Below are positions 14,301 through 29,813 of a DNA stretch of 32,179 bases, piece after piece (within the stretch, counting starts at the first letter, position 1; each line of letters opens with the position of its first letter). Below the pieces are notes generated by a model that ran no database searches, was not told the origin of the DNA, and saw only the letters and a program-made list of their open reading frames with translations. The stretch comes from Azolla pinnata (Eukaryota; Streptophyta; Polypodiopsida; Salviniales; Salviniaceae), in assembly GCA_037176905.1 (NCBI GenBank), contig JBBBWG010003015.1, positions 1-32,179 of the forward strand, given 5' to 3'. The position numbers were made by a program, and so were the translations under genes.

Positions 14301-15936
14301 TTAAATACCCTTTAACCAGGGGTCTATGACATGAGTTAAGGTCCTACAGTGGCACACATCATGACGAGAGAAATGCTGTTACTCTGCTGAATTCCTGTTT
14401 GCCTTGTTTAGATTGGAAATTTTTTATACTGGTGAAATTACTGATGGTTCAGATTGTTGTGCTGTATTTCTGGATGTATAGAGGTATGCTGGTGCTGACT
14501 TACAAGGAGTTGTCGCAAAAATTGAAAACATGCCACAAAAATGTAAGTCATAGACATGTATTACCTTGTTTAACACGTGCTGATCTTTTCCTTGTGTAAA
14601 GTGTCTTACAACATCATATTCCAGTGGTTTCTTGTGGTTCAGAAGATGTGTTGATCCTTATGGGAAGTAGGATGAATACTATGCCTTTCGTTAAACATCT
14701 TGGACATGTTTTTTAAATGTTGAGAATATGAGAACGATCTCCAGAAAAATTTTGTCTTGGATTCCCCAAAAGAAATAATGTAATTTTGAATTAAAAGTAT
14801 AATTATTTTGATCAATTAGGCCCTCCATGGTTTGCGTCGTATTATACTTTTGAATGTTCCTTATGCAACGGATATGATTTTGGCCTTCCAGATTTAAAAC
14901 AACATGAGGACGTGATGAAACATTATTGGGATGTCAAGATGTGGCCGAAGCATATCTTGATCCAGTATCAATGGTATTCAACATTTATCGATATTTATTT
15001 CTGTATGTTGCAGAAAATATTGAAAGCTAGTTCAATGTTTTTGGCTGTCAAGTGTGAATCACAGAGAATTAAAATGAGTACTCAGTTGTTAGGGTATGTT
15101 CCTCTACGATATGACGAAGGATTAAGGTTTGTGATAAGATCTTCAACTGTGGCATTTTTCTGATGTTTGCTGGCTTGCATATCTAAGCTAATTTTCAATT
15201 TAGCATGTCAAACTTGGTATGAAGGCTGATGAACTTCAAGGTTCAAGTCACGTGGATAGTGGGGTCCTTTAGGAAAATGCTTCTTCCAAGTGAACTTTGT
15301 GATCATAAGAAATGTAAGAGCCATCTCAATGTGATCTGCCTAGTGAAGCGAAGCATCTCATGGCTTGCAAGAAATGACTTCTGACTGGTTGCTGGCATAA
15401 CCTAGACTTCGTTTTCTATCGTGTCAAAACTTATTAGCTTAAAGGGGATACTAAAAAAAAAAGAGCATATTCTAGCATGAAACTTCTATTGTGTCTTACA
15501 GTCTGGGTGGTGCTTTGATAGGGAAGAGAGGTCGGTCGTTGATGTAGAAACAGGATTATACATCCTTCTTGGGTCAGGTATAAAGTTTGAAGGTGTTTTG
15601 GTTTTCATTTACACGAAGGCTTGAACAAAATTGGAACGTTGTGTTGTATGATAGGCTTCACCTTGACACTAGTTATGGCTCTTCACATTCTTCAATCGTC
15701 AAAGGAAAAGCTGGCAAGGTATGCATTGCTGTATATGTAGGCTTTGTTTGGTTTCAACTTTGAAGGTTAAGGTTAAACTCCTTACGGATGGGACAGAATT
15801 CATAGATTTTGTATCTTCGGATTAAACACTGAGGTTTATAATAGTATCATACTATGTTTCATTCATTGTTTACAGGTTTGTGAAGGAAACAGTGGTTTCT
15901 AGCAGCTTCCAAGGCGAAGAAGCCAAAGTAGAGTAG
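11312..15936 (+). CDS. Conserved plant membrane protein of unknown function
   Basis: Nine exons: 11312-11449, 13397-13459, 13537-13592, 13855-13948, 14482-14542, 14892-14973, 15522-15577, 15655-15718 and 15876-15936. They join in phase to 224 aa. Residues 1-29 look like a signal peptide (FFVFFIVFSSSFLSS). The luminal/extracellular part carries WHDTLGHHCPRFGIDRE, QPTGYTGADAYK, TPWLFVIGRQ and KMWPKH. One membrane span (about 175-198) is followed by a short charged, Ser-rich tail ending EEAKVE. I recognise this as a small protein conserved across plants with no function known to me, so none is assigned. Intron 1 is long (1.95 kb). The gene converges on the enolase gene, with 381 bp between stop codons. 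The exon 4 acceptor makes Ile-86 where relatives have Met. Confidence 0.85.
12598..12695 (+). repeat. 49 bp tandem duplication inside intron 1
   Basis: The phrase starting GATGCCAGAAT(T/C)ATGCTAA begins at 12598 and again at 12647 with about 80% identity. It lies within the long first intron of the membrane-protein gene, which otherwise (11450-13396) shows no exon or transposon I can support. Confidence 0.6.
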
Positions 15937-16317
15937 CGCAACTCCTGGAGTGTAAGACAAACGGCCACACAAATGTTGTGGAGAGTAAATTCATTACCCA
16001 AATAGTTCTCAACAAAACCTCATTCCATACTATGTTTCCACATTTGTTATTTCACTAAAATCTGGTTTTAAATGTTTTTTCTTTGAGAGTTCCTTGCACC
16101 CAGTATTTTGTAAGAGCGCAAATACTTGTAAACATTATTTCTGAATGAGTCAAACAAATTTCCTCGGAACTTGGTCTTCATAAAAAAAAATTTGAACTAA
16201 CTTAGCTAATGAAGATTTATCATAGGTTATGACAAGGCCAACCACAGCCGTGTGCCAAACTGAAAATCAATAGTGTGTATCACACAAACGAAGAGAAAAG
16301 ACAATCAATGGCATTCT
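15937..16317. other. Shared 3' region of two convergent genes
   Basis: This short gap holds the 3' UTRs of the plus-strand membrane-protein gene and the minus-strand enolase gene. An A9 run lies near 16182-16190. No canonical AATAAA was found on either strand. Overlap of the two transcripts is likely given the spacing. Confidence 0.5.
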
Positions 16318-21838
<5,521 letters not shown>

Positions 21839-21873
21839 GGTGCTTCGGAGCAAGTAAAGAAGCTTTCAGGCAA

Positions 21874-21906
21874 TGGCGATGGCGATGGCGATGGCGATGG
21901 CGATGG
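21874..21906 (-). repeat. (GGCGAT)n hexanucleotide repeat in ENO3 leader
   Basis: About five and a half GGCGAT units (ATCGCC on the ENO3 sense strand) lie 36-68 bp upstream of the ENO3 start codon, probably in the 5' UTR. The sense strand contributes no upstream ATG. Confidence 0.85.
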
Positions 21907-21959
21907 TTCTCTCTTTGTGACAGTCTCTGCACATTCAAAACTGTTTTGTGCGATCGTAA

Positions 21960-22915
21960 AACATGGTTCAGCAACGCATACACGAGCATGCACATCCATG
22001 CACACACATGCATGCATGCACATGCATGCACACACATACCCATGCATGCATGCACATGCATACATACATACAGACACGTGCGTATGCACCCATGCATGCA
22101 TACGTACATGTGCACACACATGCGTTATGTACGCACGCATGTATACATACATGTGCACACCTGCGTATGTACGAGCGCATCCATACATACGCCACGACAC
22201 ATGTGCATACACATCCATGTGCACCATTCATGCATGGATGTTCATGCACACTCGCACGTGTAACTACATACATACGAACCGCATGCATGTGGACGGATGT
22301 GCATGCACACTCGCACGTGTGACTAGACAAATACATACGCTCCACGCATGCATGCGTGCATGCGCCAGTGCACACATGCACCATGACACATGCACATACA
22401 GATCCATGTGCACACATTCATGCATGGATGTCCATGAACACTCGCACGTGTGCCTGCATACATATATCCACACCGGACACATGCATGCATGCTCCTATGC
22501 ACATACATATCCATGCCCACACATTCATGCATGGACGTGAATGCACACTTGCACGTGTGCCTACATACATACATACGCACCATATACATGCGTACTCCTA
22601 TGCCTACATACATACATACGCACCACATACATGCGTACTCCTGTGCCTACATACATACATACGCACCACATACATGCGTACTCCTGTGCATACATACACC
22701 ATAGCACATGCACATACATGCGTTATGGCGTATGTATGCATCCCATGTGCACACTTCCCACGCATGCATGTGCATGCACACTCGCACGTGTGCCCACATA
22801 CATACATGCGCACTGCACACAAACATGCAAGGCCTATGCGCATATACACCATGGCACATGAACATGCACATCCATGCGCACACATTCATGCATGCCTGTG
22901 CATGCACTACATACG
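21960..22915. repeat. Alternating pyrimidine-purine satellite with RY and G-box motifs
   Basis: Nearly 1 kb of CATGCA, CATACA, CGCACG and TGTGCA words is almost strictly alternating Y-R. Three tandem 43 bp units run 22561-22689. A longer phrase, CATGCACACTCGCACGTGT, recurs with small changes around CACGTG cores at 22255, 22314, 22445, 22552 and 22785; another CACGTG is at 22075. CATGCATG (RY element) occurs dozens of times. Long open frames on both strands are artefacts: every stop codon is Y-R-R, which cannot occur in an alternating tract. The array lies just upstream of ENO3, in its promoter or leader. Confidence 0.9.
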
Positions 22916-23690
22916 TACTTCGAACGACTACTACGCCATGATACTCCATACGTGAATCACACACACAATCTCAGTTCATAAAATATGCCCAAACAATCTA
23001 AGCGATGTGGCAAGGACTGTCCAAAGCAAAATATAGAAAGGACTTTTTTCTCCATGGACATAGAATGCTTGTCTTGCTATTGTTTACAGTAAGCCATTAT
23101 TAACACAGCATTATTACCCATTTTCATGACACAATTACCATACAGTAAAATGTTGTATGACAAACCCACCATCAAAAGCAACAGTTATCAGAGCATGAAA
23201 ACAAACTGTAGTAAGACATCAATGGTATGCAATATTTCCATGATACTAAATTGAACAGCACATAATATAATAGCCACTGAAGTAACCATGTGAATCTAAA
23301 AGCATGATGAAACATTTTTTATGATGAGCACCAATGGAATTAACTAAACTTTTTACTTATCATGAAATAAATAACTGAACTCGAGCTTTTCATGTTTCAC
23401 AAAAAACTAGACCTTCCTTCTCCCTAAACAATGATCTCGCATTTTCCTTACAATGTTAGCACCTTCTGGCTAGTTGCATCTTTCTATGAAGACACATTTT
23501 GCACTATTACGAGCATGAAAAGCTTCGAAGCGCGATAATATACAATTAAAAGATCCACTCACAATATTTGTGGCAAAAATACACTTTTCTATAGCAATTA
23601 CAAGACCTGTCTATATCTTAACTACACAGAATTAACTATTTTGTATACATTAGTGTCTTTTTACATTGCCTCTTGTGTTGCATTTGCTTG
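22916..23690. other. Spacer between ENO3 satellite and MND1 3' end
   Basis: AT-rich sequence without a supportable gene. The right part is expected to include the MND1 3' UTR (minus strand) and the left part distal ENO3 promoter. Confidence 0.5.
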
Positions 23691-26240
23691 CTACTCCAAG
23701 TAGTCAAAATCTTCGGTGATGCCAACCTGCATCAAGATCAAAAATTACATTCCACTTTTATTTCTATGTACAAATTTAGCCATCATAAGTCAGAACCTCT
23801 CTGTAGACAGCCTCCAGTTTGTCCTTAGCATCAGGAAAATTGTTCGAACACCATTGTTGCAAAGCGAAAATATTGTCTGTGAGGTCATTATAAAGAACAT
23901 TGAAAAGTATCATCTAATATTCTATCAAAGCCACAATTTCCACTTTAGCTCTTCAACACAGGAAAAAAAGAAAACCTGTCCATCTGTTGACTGATGCGTG
24001 AGCCACAGTACAAGCCTCCTCTGAACCACAAGTGCACCAACAGAAAGAAAGTTCAGTAGTGATACACTGCTTCAGAAAGTAATGTGTTTATTTTGGCAGT
24101 TTTTCAAATGATCAATCAATCTGTTATCATATGTACACTCAGTTAAATTTGAATTGTTTTTATGAGTCTTCTTAACAGTCGTTCAATTCGTTTCATATAC
24201 ATTGTATATAAAATTCAGGTATATGATAGTTCAGTGACAACCATTCCATGTTATAACTGTTTTTGCAAACTCATTGAAGCCATCAAGTAAAATTCAAATG
24301 ACTCACTCATGGCTTCAAACGTGGCAGGATCGTTATCCACATAAATTTCCATTTCAGCCTGTATAGAAATATGAACACACGAAATTTAATGATTATGATA
24401 AATCAAGAAAGATTAAGTACTCAGGTAAAAGTACCTTCAGCGATTTGGACTTCTCCTCTAGTTTCGTAAGTTCTAATAGAGCTGTTTCTCTCTCCTCCTA
24501 TTCAGATTAACATGCTGATGAGAAGCCATGAAAGAAGAAACTGGGACAGTTGATTAAGAAAAACACTGAGTGTGCATTACAGTGTCTTCTCTTCCTTTCT
24601 TGCATGATTCTATCTGCAAAGCTATTTTGGCTTTCTGTTGCTTCACATTTGCTAAATCACTTTCCAGCTTTGCACGAACTTGCCTCAACTGATCAAGCAA
24701 ACAAGGTTGATAGAAAAGTAAATTTTAATATTCTTAGAGACACAAAAATTGAAGTTAGGAAATAGCATACAGACAATCCTCAACCATAATATTCCAGCTG
24801 ATCATCTTATTTTAGTACCTGATTTCCAGCTGAACTTGGAAGACTCCAGAAGTAAACCTGACAAAACAGTATCTTGTTTTCTGTAAACATAGCGAAACCT
24901 AATACACTAATTGATGTTCTGAGCTTTAAAATGGGTTGATTACAAAGGCTGGAGAGGCAATGCTACACATACAGAAGTTCCAATCTTGTCTTTGAAGACA
25001 AGATCATCGTCAACAAGACTTTGAATCACATCTTTTACGCTCTGGCTTATCACGCCTTTCCTTGGTCCAAGCTTCTCTAACTCTCTGAGCTGCGAAAATA
25101 GAGAAAACTGGCTGAAAAGCACTTCTAAACAGAAAACAATAAACCGTTTGGGAAATGTATCTAAAAATAATAAACAAAAAAGTAGAATGAAAGAATCGGA
25201 CAAGAAACATCTCCAAACAGTAATCAATAGTAAGTGGATGAAACGGAAGCTAAAGCTTCCAAAATGCAACAATTATAGCAAAAGCCATATCTCTTGATGC
25301 TGCACAAAAATCTTCGTTTTTCAAAAGAGATTGGAGCACCATGGAAGATGACTTATTTGAGAAGATATTTGGATACTAAACGAAAACGCCAGAAGCGGGA
25401 AAGAGGCAAAATGCATTTTTTTACAAGATTGTGAACAACATGAGCCTTACCAGATAGAAGTCTTGAGTTTCGTGGAAAATCTGCAGGAGTTGGTTCCGTT
25501 TGTCTTCTAAAGATAAGCCTCTTTTCTTAGACTGCAGAAAGAATAGAAGAATAGCTGCTAATGGTTAATTTGAAATCATTCTCCAGATCCAAACAAGGAA
25601 AGGCCTCATTCTCCATATTTAACACAGGCGGACGTATTAACGCAGGATCTTTCTGCGTTTTCTATTCAAACCAGCTCACACCACGACTATCTTGGGATTT
25701 TAAACCATGAAATGATGGAGTTATTTTGTGTATCAATCATGAATACACAACACAACCTTCCTACGCAATGGAACACTGTCTCGATATCAGGAGAGCTATG
25801 AATTACCGAAGCTCTCCATATACATTCTAAGTGCATTTTTCTTAGCTACTCGATAAAACGATAACGTGGAACAAAGGATGTTCTGGTCATAAGGATGTAA
25901 GAGACTATCACGAATTGATCGATTGATTAAATTACAGCATTTCTTCATGTTCCAACGAAAAGGGTTTCCTTATATCGGCTACAAAATTTTTTACAAAACG
26001 GAGTTAAGGGATGAAGTATCAGTTCCACGTTTGATACTCGGAGCATTGTACAGAAAGAAGCAATTTCCAGCAAAGCTGCTAACAACGGGGATCGAAACAA
26101 GCATACGAGAACAGAAGCACTTCTGATAACGCTAATATGCACATTATGGAAAGAGATCTTTTTTCCATCCCTAGGGAAGCATTCACGTCTGGTGTGGAGA
26201 CCAAATCTCACAGCAAAGGCTTGTTTCGGAGACATACCAT
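23691..26240 (-). CDS. MND1: Meiotic nuclear division protein 1 homologue (MND1)
   Basis: Partner of HOP2. The HOP2-MND1 heterodimer stimulates DMC1/RAD51 strand invasion in meiosis, in the nucleus. Ten exons: 26240-26238 (ATG only), 25531-25451, 25089-24973, 24857-24819, 24688-24581, 24497-24435, 24358-24307, 24020-23976, 23876-23797 and 23726-23691. They join in phase to 207 aa; relatives are about 205-210 aa. Visible in order: [19 protein letters not shown], the winged-helix segment with [37 protein letters not shown], a coiled coil (about 81-140), [30 protein letters not shown] and C-terminal [10 protein letters not shown]. The start is set by the family N-terminus MSKKRG: the Met codon ends exon 1 and is followed directly by GTATGT. 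One weak point is the short exon 8 acceptor, but its length matches relatives exactly. Confidence 0.94.
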
Positions 26241-26320
26241 CGAAAAGAGTGAGCTGACACAATGGGAAAAGCTCGTCTGCAGGGAGGACAAAAGGCGATG
26301 GTTGTTTGCGACGGTTGTAG

Positions 26321-26371
26321 CTAAGCTGCGAGGAGGAACGGAAGCGCGATGGAGAGAAAACAAGATCCCAT
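26321..26371 (-). other. Possible upstream ORF in MND1 5' leader
   Basis: A 16-codon frame (MGSCFLSIALPFLLAA, then TAG) starts 131 bp upstream of the MND1 ATG on the same strand, right after a (CTT)n run. It would act as a uORF only if transcription starts beyond 26371, which the sequence cannot show. Confidence 0.35.
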
Positions 26372-26397
26372 GGAAGAAGAAGAAGAAGAAGAAGAAG
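26372..26397 (-). repeat. (CTT)n microsatellite upstream of MND1
   Basis: About eight to nine CTT units on the MND1 sense strand, a common plant 5' leader or core-promoter element (Y-patch-like). Confidence 0.85.
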
Positions 26398-26504
26398 TGC
26401 TGATCGGAATGGCGTACAGTTTAAAAACGCCCCCTAAAATATTGAGCAATAAATTTTGAAACAAAAAGAGATGAATGTAATTGGACAATGAGCAAAAACT
26501 TATT

Positions 26505-26570
26505 TTTAGGGTTTAGGGTTTTGTGATTAGGGTCTAGGGTTTTTGTGATTGGGGTTTAGGGTTTAGGGTA
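26505..26570 (-). promoter_or_regulatory. Telomere-like/telo-box cluster upstream of MND1
   Basis: Several TTTAGGG heptamers, some perfect and some altered (TCTAGGG, GGGTTTAGGG), are separated by GTGATT linkers that are themselves duplicated. On the MND1 sense strand they read as AAACCCTAA telo-boxes about 265-330 bp before the ATG. Telo-boxes are known in promoters of cycling-cell and translation genes. They may instead have arrived inside the neighbouring transposon-like copy. Confidence 0.65.
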
Positions 26571-26577
26571 ATTAAAT

Positions 26578-26710
26578 TGGTGCTAATCAATTACTTGGCA
26601 ATAATTTTCAGTGAGAGGTTAAACCCGACGTTAATTTGTAATTTCCAATTTTTGTAGGCATTAAAATGTAATTAATAAATTTGTGAGGTGTTTTTTGGTC
26701 ATTTTTACAT
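26578..26710 (+). mobile_element. Partial copy of the foldback element family
   Basis: This segment matches 27994-28120 in the same orientation (shared phrases: GAGAGGT..AAAC, GACGTTA, GTAGGCATTAAA, AAATTTGT, TTTTTTGGT). It also matches 27725-27840 in inverted orientation. A weak candidate for its missing left arm lies at about 26418-26450, which would put the telomere-like cluster inside the element. Confidence 0.6.
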
Positions 26711-27724
26711 GATTTTAAGAAGAAAATAGGAGTTTTATAAACCACATTGAAACCGTCAGTGCGGCAAGCAATTTGTCTGAATAATGCTCTTCGGTTGGTT
26801 TAGCAAATGTGTGTAAATCTCTTCAGAGCATTGTTAAGCATCAAATTTGGACTTGTATTTCCGAAAAGTTCCTGAAAAGCTACTAATCTAGCATGAATTT
26901 GATAACCCATGATGCCAATGGTCTCTACATGTGAGAGATTAACTGATAAGTAAGCAAAAGATCTAATCCTATTGTCAAAAGAAAGAATAGAACGGCATGA
27001 GGCAGGTCCTGTTGATTTTGATTGAGCTATGGATCTTGCAATCAGCTAATGAGATCTACAGTGACACTGATTTTCAGGATCAGCTGTCGATAAGGAATAT
27101 GGTTAGATAAGAACAATAGAAGAAAGTGGTGGTGTGATGTACATACCACATTTGGAAAAGGATTATTCCGATGAACATGGCCATCTGCTCGATAATGTTA
27201 CAGTTCTTTAACTGAGAACATCAATGGCAGCTATCGTATCTATAATCCGGAGAGTTGGATCACAAGTCACTGGTCGACGTCTCTCGACAAGAGAACGTGT
27301 TCTAAATGGTGGGGACGCGGAGAGCATCGAGAGGCAGATGTCACAGGCCACCGATAAATGAAGGGGCACAAATCATAAAAGGCAAAGAAAGAAGGCGAGT
27401 TCGTACAACTGGTTTAGTGGGTTGTTCATGTGATAGTGTTGTGCTCTGCATCGATAACTGGCATCAAAATACGCCCCCTGATGAACGAAAGGCCAGTTTG
27501 CGTCGAACTTAATGTTGTTGTGGGGATTAAAGGAGTTATATAGCTATGGCCATATTCATACCAAGGTTGAAGCACTGGAATAGGAAATCTTCATATGTTA
27601 TTCTGTAGTCAGTTGTAGCATTGAGAGAATAAATTTCAAATGTTGTAGCATTCTGTATTTGATCAGCCCACTAATGAAGTATCTTTTTTTGGAAATTAAA
27701 AACTGAAAGAGATATATAAGAGAG
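26711..27724. other. Intergenic, no gene supported
   Basis: Mixed sequence with one 68-codon open frame (27306-27512) lacking recognisable motifs or splice context. I see no RNA gene, and no repeat apart from the flanking elements. Confidence 0.5.
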
Positions 27725-28129
27725 ATTGGAAAACTGCCAAAAAAACTCATAGCAAATTTATTAATTACATTTTACCACCTATTAAAAATCAACATTAAAG
27801 ATCAACGCCAGGTTCATTGAAATGTAACGCCTTTCCTTACTAATCCCCTCCATATATCTCTCCTCATGTTCGTTGATTCATAATCTTCATAATGTTATTT
27901 ACTAATTGCTTCCTACTTCCTAATGTTGTTTGCTGATCGATTCACTTATTGCATTCAATTAACAGAGGTTAGTACTTTCATAATCTAATTATTTTGGTGT
28001 TCATCAATTAATTGGGCGTTAATTTCTAGCGAGAGGTAAAACTAGACGTTATTATGCAATTTCCCATTTTAGTAGGCATTAAAGTGTGATTAGTAAATTT
28101 GTAAGGCAATTTTTGGTGATTTTCCCAAT
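27725..28129. mobile_element. 405 bp foldback/MITE-like element with ~110 bp inverted repeats
   Basis: The left end ATTGGAAAACTGCCAAAAAA and the inverted right end ATTGGGAAAATCACCAAAAA start a long terminal inverted repeat. It continues through AAATTTA(T/C)TAAT, CCTA(T/C)TAAAA and AACG(C/T)C for about 110 bp per arm. The element is flanked by AGAG on both sides (27721-27724 and 28130-28133), a possible but low-complexity target-site duplication. It has no coding capacity, so it is non-autonomous. Confidence 0.65.
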
Positions 28130-28869
28130 AGAGATAGATAGTTAAAGCCAACGTTATCATGGGCAAATAGCTCGAACTGTGATCGTGTCTGGGTGGAATC
28201 ATGGAGGTTCTGAATGGGACGGGAAAACTACACATGGTTTGCAAGCACTAGCGCTCATCAGAGAAGACGAGATTTCTGCAAAATCGTATCGAAGGAGGTT
28301 CTTAGGGAGGGGGGCCATAGCCCCTTACCAATAATGAAGAGGCAAGGATGTTAATGTTCTACATCAATCAACACACCTTCTGTCTTTTGCGGTGATGAAT
28401 CGTGGGTTCCATCATCCATCTGCTCGGCGTCTTTTCAGAGGGGCAACAAAAACACAACGGACGACTAGCTGACTGACTGACTGATTGGCATCATCCGTCG
28501 AGATTGTGCACCACATATTTTAGTTATTGGAATATATCCCTTCATTCATTAGTCATGAAGAATTCACAGAGAAAACCCGCTCCATCGCCACGAGGAATAT
28601 ATCTGTCGTGACGTCACGAGGCTTAATATGTTTGCGCCAGTCGGAAACAGACATATGAGCATTCTGTCTGCTTAACAACACGACGTGATACACCATTCCT
28701 TTTGTTCTTTTAATTTGATGCATAATGTTTTTGGGTAGAATGGACCAGAGTCTTATCAAACTCCCATCAGCCTCGAGATGTATATAGCGGCTTCGTAGCC
28801 ATATAGTCATGACTATGAACAGTTCTATTAATTTGGTTCACACTAATGTAGAATCTGCGATTTCTTAAC
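28130..28869. other. Intergenic between foldback element and ATC satellite
   Basis: No gene is supported. A small hairpin GGGGCCATAGCCCC is at about 28312-28325 and a (CTGA)n run at about 28469-28484. A perfect 14 bp palindrome TCGTGACGTCACGA (28606-28619) contains the bZIP site TGACGTCA, about 1.2 kb upstream of GGT1. Confidence 0.55.
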
Positions 28870-29241
28870 AGCATCATCATGATCATGATCATCATTCATC
28901 ATCATCCACCATCGCCATCATTCATCATTAACCATCATGATCACTCATCAGCCCTAAACATCATCATCATCATTCATCAGCCCTAAGCATCATCATCATC
29001 ATTCATCAGCCCGAAGCATCATCATCATCATTCATCACCATTCACCACCATCATCATCATCATTCACCATCATCATCATTCATCACCATTCATCATGATC
29101 ATGATCATGATCATCATCATTCTTCATCATGAACCATCATCATCATTACTCTTCATCATTCACCATCATCATCATTCTTCATCATGAACCATCATCATCA
29201 TTATTCTTCATCATTCACCATCATCATGCTGCATCATCATC

Positions 29242-29272
<31 letters not shown>

Positions 29273-29460
29273 CATCATCATCATTCATCAGCATGAACCA
29301 TCATCATCATTCATCATTCATCATTCATCATTAGCCATGATCATCATCACCGCCATCACCGTCATCATCATTCATCATTCATCATTCGTCATTAACCAGC
29401 ATCACCATCATCACCATCACCACCATCATTCATCATTCGTCATTCATCAATTCTCATTCG
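28870..29460 (+). repeat. (ATC)-based satellite with 29 bp and 55 bp higher-order units
   Basis: About 590 bp of CATCAT/TTCATCA words. Inside it are three 29 bp units beginning GCCC(T/G)AA(A/G)CATCAT from about 28950, and two nearly identical 55 bp units at 29121-29175 and 29176-29230. CATGATCATGATCATGATC stretches near 29091-29112 are palindromic. The array ends about 350 bp before the GGT1 start codon. The His/Ser-rich open frames it makes are artefacts. Confidence 0.9.
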
Positions 29461-29640
29461 TCGTTGCCGTCGTGTTGTGTGTATGCTAAATGTGTGACCC
29501 AGAAGAGAGAGGCCACAGAAAAAATTCTTCTTTTCCAGATAACGAGAATATAGTGCCTCGAGGATATGGATATGGCCTTCAGAATTCGGACCACCACATC
29601 TTGTGGAGATAAAACCAAGAACTATAAGACATAGCACACC

Positions 29641-29645
<5 letters not shown>

Positions 29646-29688
<43 letters not shown>
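29646..29688 (+). repeat. (CT)n microsatellite in GGT1 leader
   Basis: About 20 CT units, followed by a short GA run at about 29701-29710, lie 125-170 bp upstream of the GGT1 ATG. CT-rich tracts are frequent in plant core promoters and 5' UTRs. The complementary GA run just downstream could fold with it in RNA. Confidence 0.9.
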
Positions 29689-29691
<3 letters not shown>

Positions 29692-29813
29692 ACCCACATT
29701 AGAGAGAGAGAAAGAAAGGGTTGAATTGGGCAGTTGCCCAAATCTGTTTTGGCCAAGAAATCTGCCCCAAAACACCCCATTTTCTTCTCCCATCCCCGTT
29801 CTTTCATCTCCCA

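Noticed and set aside
22561..22689. CRISPR-like array of 43 bp units
   Set aside because: The units are contiguous with no unique spacers, and the context is a spliced eukaryotic genome.
24940..25272. 110-codon minus-strand open frame as a separate gene
   Set aside because: It is MND1 exon 3 (25089-24973) plus readthrough into the flanking introns.
26137..26403. Plus-strand open frame of 88 codons
   Set aside because: Antisense to the MND1 first exon and leader; ends in a poly-Lys run made by the microsatellite.
29184..29489. His/Ser-rich open frame
   Set aside because: Translation of the ATC satellite.
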